Assembly: GCA_032111745.1 (NCBI GenBank)
Contig: JAULUH010000153.1
Location: 1-14,359 of the forward strand
DNA length: 14,359 bases
Direction of reading: 5' to 3'
Source: JAULUH01 sp032111745
GTDB taxonomy: Bacteria; Chloroflexota; Anaerolineae; JAAEKA01
Shown here: piece by piece, positions 11,647 to 14,359 of the stretch
Layout: every line of letters starts with the position of its first letter
Numbering within the stretch: the first letter of the stretch is position 1
The notes under the pieces: model-generated
What the model saw: the letters and a program-made list of their open reading frames with translations, nothing else
Databases searched by the model: none
What the model was told of the DNA's origin: nothing
Program-made: the position numbers and the translations under genes

Positions 11647-13562
11647 GGGGCCAGCTCATCCAAGAGGTCAGCAGCCCATGCCATGTCCAGCTGGCGCAGG
11701 CGCTCGCGGCTGGGTGCGGTGGTCACCGGGTCCCAGCCTTTCAAGCGATAGAGTTGCTCCATGGCTTCGGCAAAGGCTTCCCGTGAGACGGCCACGCCGG
11801 CCAGGGCCCCGGCGGCCGAGGGGGTGAACAGCCGCCCGGGCAGGGTGTCGTCGGCCGGGCTAAAGCCCTCGCGCAGGTTGAAGATGCGGGCCAGGTTGGT
11901 GGCGCGCTCGCCGATTGCCAGCATGTCCTGGACGTCCCATCCGTAGCCGGTGGCGGTGTCGATGGCGGCGACCACGTCGTCGATCTGGATAAACGACCGC
12001 GGGGCCGGGCCGAAGTAGCAGAAGCCGGAGGATTTGTGAAAGCTGCTCCAGTTCTCCAGCACGTAGAACTGCTCCGCCTTGGCCGCGCTCAGCTCGCGCG
12101 CGGGCAGCGCATCCGTGATGCCCAGCCCGGATGCGGCCTGGAACGAGATCGAGCCCGGGTTGGATAATAGCGTGTCGTGGTAGGCGACCAGGTGATCGGC
12201 CCCGGTCTCCGACACGGCATAGCCCAGGCCCACGCCAGCCTTGCCGCGCGGGTCGTGCATCGGGAGCTCCTGCCCCTTGACGTGGAGCGCAAAGAGCGGC
12301 GCCTCGCCGCCGATCACGCCGGCAGCCCGGCGCACGCCCTCAGCCAGCAGGTTGCCGATCCCGCGGCGCCGGGCAATCAGGTGGATGGCCTCCAACATGG
12401 CGTCCGCGTTGCCAAAGCGCAGGTCCAATCCGCCTGTCTCGTCAGGTGTGAGCAGCCCGTGCTCGAAACACTCCATGGCAAAGGCGATGGTGGCGCTGGT
12501 GGAGATGGTATCCAGGGTGTAGATGTTGCACAGCTCGTTGGCTTTGGCGATGGCGGCCAGGTCTTCGACGCCGCAGTTGGAGCCGAAGCCGGCCACGGCC
12601 TCGTACTCCGGGCCGCCGTAGATGGGCCGCACAACATACGGGCCGTCCTCCACGGTCACCTCGCGCTTGCAGCGCACCGCACAGGCATAGCAGCTCCGCC
12701 TGGCAGTCAGAATCTGGCTCTCGTAGGCCTCCCACTTGATCTGGTCAATGCCGTCGAAGGCGCCCTGGCGGAAGTTATACGTCGGCAGCATACCGCCGGC
12801 ATTCAGCCCTTCCGTGATGCCCAGCGTGCCCTTGTCCTGCATGTCCCAGCCGATGGGGTGCTCCTTGACCTCCCGCGCCAGCTTCCGGCCGAGCTCGGCC
12901 AGGGCCTGGGGGTCGTGGGCCAGGTCCAGGTAGCGGCCGTGGCCGCGCACCGCGATGGCCTTGAGGTTCTTGGAGCCCATCACCGCGCCCATGCCGGTGC
13001 GGCCGTTGAAGTGGCGCAGGTCGTGGCCGATGGCCGCGTAGCGCACCAGGTTCTCGCCGGCCAGGCCGATTTGCAGCACCCGGGTGAGCCGGTCGCCCAG
13101 CTCGCCGCGGATGGCCTCCTGGACCTGTTGCGGGTCCTTGCCCCACAGCGCGGTGGCGTCTCTGAGCTCGGCCTCCCCGTCCCGGATGGAGAGGTAGACC
13201 GGCTGGGCGGCGCAACCGGTGACCACGATGGCATCGAAGCCGGCCAGGCGCAGCTCCGCGCCCCAGAAGCCGCCGGCCTCGGATTCGCCATAGCCACCGG
13301 TGAGCGGTGAGCGCGCCGCCACGGTGAAGCGCGTGGCTGTGGACACCGGCGCAGCGGTGAGCAGGCCGTTGGCGATGACCAGGTGGTTGGCCGGGCCCAG
13401 CGGATCCACCCCGGCCGGCATCTCCGTGAGCAAGAGGTAGACGGCCAGCGCCTTGCCCCCCGGATAGAGTCGATAGACATCCGCGCCGAGCGTGTCCACC
13501 CGAGTCGTGTGTTGCTCCAGGTCCACGCGCAGGACGCGGCCGGCTCTACCATTCTTCTCCAT
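11643..13562 (-). CDS. aor: Aldehyde ferredoxin oxidoreductase family tungsten/molybdenum enzyme
   Basis: A complete 639-residue AOR-family enzyme, which in known members oxidises aldehydes to acids using a bis-pterin tungsten site, a [4Fe-4S] cluster and ferredoxin. The N-terminal domain has GRVLRVDL (8-15), YPGGKALAVYLL (33-44) and ARSPLTGGYGESEAGGFWG (83-101). The pterin-binding stretch NGRTGMGAVMGSKNLKAI covers 186-203. Cluster cysteines are Cys291, Cys294 and Cys298 (CYACAVRC) plus Cys515 (SSGFC). DPRGKAGVGLGYAVSETGADH (437-457) matches the second pterin region. No Tat or Sec signal: cytoplasmic. AGGA lies eight bases before ATG 13562. It follows the lipoprotein gene by 20 bases and overlaps the MoaD-like gene. 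Subfamily and substrate are not determinable; intact by all motifs. Confidence 0.95.
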   Translation of the reverse strand: MEKNGRAGRVLRVDLEQHTTRVDTLGADVYRLYPGGKALAVYLLLTEMPAGVDPLGPANHLVIANGLLTAAPVSTATRFTVAARSPLTGGYGESEAGGFWGAELRLAGFDAIVVTGCAAQPVYLSIRDGEAELRDATALWGKDPQQVQEAIRGELGDRLTRVLQIGLAGENLVRYAAIGHDLRHFNGRTGMGAVMGSKNLKAIAVRGHGRYLDLAHDPQALAELGRKLAREVKEHPIGWDMQDKGTLGITEGLNAGGMLPTYNFRQGAFDGIDQIKWEAYESQILTARRSCYACAVRCKREVTVEDGPYVVRPIYGGPEYEAVAGFGSNCGVEDLAAIAKANELCNIYTLDTISTSATIAFAMECFEHGLLTPDETGGLDLRFGNADAMLEAIHLIARRRGIGNLLAEGVRRAAGVIGGEAPLFALHVKGQELPMHDPRGKAGVGLGYAVSETGADHLVAYHDTLLSNPGSISFQAASGLGITDALPARELSAAKAEQFYVLENWSSFHKSSGFCYFGPAPRSFIQIDDVVAAIDTATGYGWDVQDMLAIGERATNLARIFNLREGFSPADDTLPGRLFTPSAAGALAGVAVSREAFAEAMEQLYRLKGWDPVTTAPSRERLRQLDMAWAADLLDELAP

Positions 13563-13582
13563 GACCGCGGTCCTGTGGGAGC

Positions 13583-13981
13583 CTAGTCCACGCAGATCGT
13601 AAGCTGCTGGCCGCCCTCCATGATGGGGAAGCAGCCGAAGTTGAGCGTGGTCGGGCTGCAGGCTCCCACCTCTGGCGTGTCACCCGCCAGGCACATGCCC
13701 TCACACTGGCTCGAATCGATGCAGGGCTGCCCGGCATCGGTGGTAGGCAAATCACACATGTCCAGTTGCAGCATGCCCTGAGGGCCCCAGGTGCCGCCCA
13801 GCGCCAGGCACTCCTCCTCGCTGGCCACGGGTTGGACGGCCGGCGGCGGCGTGGCCGGGGCGGGAACCGCAGTGGCGGTATCCGGCACGATCAGTCGGGG
13901 CAGGGTCCCAGGTGCGCAGCCCGTTACCAGCACCAGGCCGATGGCGATCCAGATCGCTTGTAGCAGCTTCCTGCACTTCAT
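13583..13981 (-). CDS. Eight-cysteine lipoprotein (copy 2)
   Basis: A 132-residue predicted lipoprotein, paralogue of 1682-2074. It has a signal peptide with lipobox LVTG|Cys22, a Pro/Ala/Thr linker two residues longer than in copy 1, and the same eight-cysteine domain (Cys58, 76, 87, 93, 97, 108, 117, 130), differing at only four positions over about 80 residues. ATG 13981 overlaps the GNAT stop (ATGA) and has GGAGG four bases upstream; a longer open frame to 14212 merely runs through the GNAT gene. It is followed by AOR after 20 bases, so a surface protein is apparently co-expressed with a cytoplasmic AOR enzyme. Function unknown. Confidence 0.82.
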   Translation of the reverse strand: MKCRKLLQAIWIAIGLVLVTGCAPGTLPRLIVPDTATAVPAPATPPPAVQPVASEEECLALGGTWGPQGMLQLDMCDLPTTDAGQPCIDSSQCEGMCLAGDTPEVGACSPTTLNFGCFPIMEGGQQLTICVD

Positions 13982-14359
13982 TGCTCCTCCGGTTTGAAGC
14001 GGGCCATGGCATATACGTCGACGTATTGCCCGGCCCGATAGGCATAGCGGGCCATCGTACCCTCGATCACGAAGCCGAACCTCTGGTACAGGCGAATAGC
14101 CGGCTCGTTGTCGGTGAACACCTCCAGCTCCACCCGCAGGAGGTTCAGCCAGTTGTCTGCCACGTCTACTGCCGCCTGCAGCAGCGCTGTGCCCACGCCC
14201 TGGCCCTGCCAATCATCCCTGACCGCCATGCCAATCTGGCCCGCGTGCCGGCGCCGCGGCTTGTTGGGATAGGTGTGAATGTCCACCTGCCCGACCACCT
14301 CCTCCTCGATGCACGCCACCAGGCTGTAGGCCCCCTCCATGGGCTCGGCCCGGCGGATG
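13978..14359 (-). CDS. GNAT acetyltransferase with in-frame internal deletion (partial, copy 2)
   Basis: Paralogue of the YhhY-like GNAT at 2080-2577, cut at its 5' end by the window edge. The last bases read IRRAEP, equal to residues 5-10 of copy 1, but are joined directly to MEGAYSLVACIE, equal to residues 48 onward. Thirty-seven codons are thus missing without a frame change. The acetyl-CoA loop QGQGVGTA and the C-terminal motif NEPAIRLYQRFGF are intact, but the lost segment holds the first helices, which usually shape the acceptor site, so activity is doubtful. An internal ATG (14340) could alternatively start a 120-residue protein. The gene overlaps the lipoprotein gene as ATGA. Confidence 0.75.
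   Translation of the reverse strand, partial: IRRAEPMEGAYSLVACIEEEVVGQVDIHTYPNKPRRRHAGQIGMAVRDDWQGQGVGTALLQAAVDVADNWLNLLRVELEVFTDNEPAIRLYQRFGFVIEGTMARYAYRAGQYVDVYAMARFKPEEQ

Larger units (their letters stand above)
10982..14359 (-). repeat. Right copy of the duplicated cassette, containing AOR and MoaD
   Basis: Contains, in transcription order, GNAT (14359-13978), lipoprotein, AOR, MoaD-like and truncated kinase. GNAT, lipoprotein and kinase are paralogues of those at 2577-958 in the same order and orientation, about 10 kb apart. The copy may extend past the window edge. Confidence 0.8.

Noticed and set aside
12177..13310. Open frame of about 377 codons on the + strand
   Set aside because: Antisense to AOR, rich in Val/Ala/Gly/His with no motif; a shadow of AOR codon usage.
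13982..14212. N-terminal extension of the second lipoprotein
   Set aside because: The extension overlaps the GNAT gene in another frame and would bury the signal peptide; copy 1 and the GGAGG site support ATG 13981.
1..14359. CRISPR arrays, tRNA/rRNA genes, transposase or integrase genes
   Set aside because: No regularly spaced direct repeats, no RNA-gene signatures and no recombinase motifs were seen on either strand.

Overview
The window is GC-rich (lower in the three toxin-antitoxin modules) and comes from a bacterium that I cannot identify with certainty. The gene families suggest Chloroflexota: DUF3368/UPF0175 modules, a SNF2 helicase paired with a SWIM protein, a tungsten/molybdenum AOR enzyme with its own MoaD-like protein, and CCCTGAGC...GCGAAGGG repeats. 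No tRNA, rRNA or CRISPR array was seen. Coding strand alternates in four blocks: + (30-906), - (958-5218), + (5708-9903), - (9933-14359).

Left block: a PIN-domain (DUF3368-like) gene and a small ParD-like partner on +. On - follow a zinc-ribbon P-loop kinase, an eight-cysteine lipoprotein and a YhhY-like GNAT acetyltransferase. Upstream of these is a UPF0175/PIN toxin-antitoxin pair with a near-consensus promoter, then a two-gene ABC-2 exporter (ATPase and permease). Behind the ATPase is an internal fragment of an MgtE/SLC41-type magnesium transporter, apparently a decayed gene.

Middle block: a strong-looking promoter drives a 1069-residue SNF2 helicase and, after a perfect 11-bp hairpin, a SWIM zinc-finger protein. 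This is a recurrent two-gene pair likely acting on nucleic acids.

Right block: a VapBC pair whose TTGACT-N17-TATAAT promoter carries a 12-bp palindrome, then a repeat-rich gap. Beyond the gap is a second copy of the kinase/lipoprotein/GNAT cassette. Here an aldehyde ferredoxin oxidoreductase (AOR) and a MoaD/ThiS-like protein sit between lipoprotein and kinase. In transcription order this copy reads GNAT-lipoprotein-AOR-MoaD-kinase, with 4-nt overlaps at GNAT/lipoprotein and AOR/MoaD. Its kinase is cut at codon 130 and its GNAT lacks 37 internal codons, while the left copy lacks AOR and MoaD. The two copies therefore look like a segmental duplication in which each lost different parts. The intact ancestral five-gene operon is the best candidate here for an undescribed functional unit.
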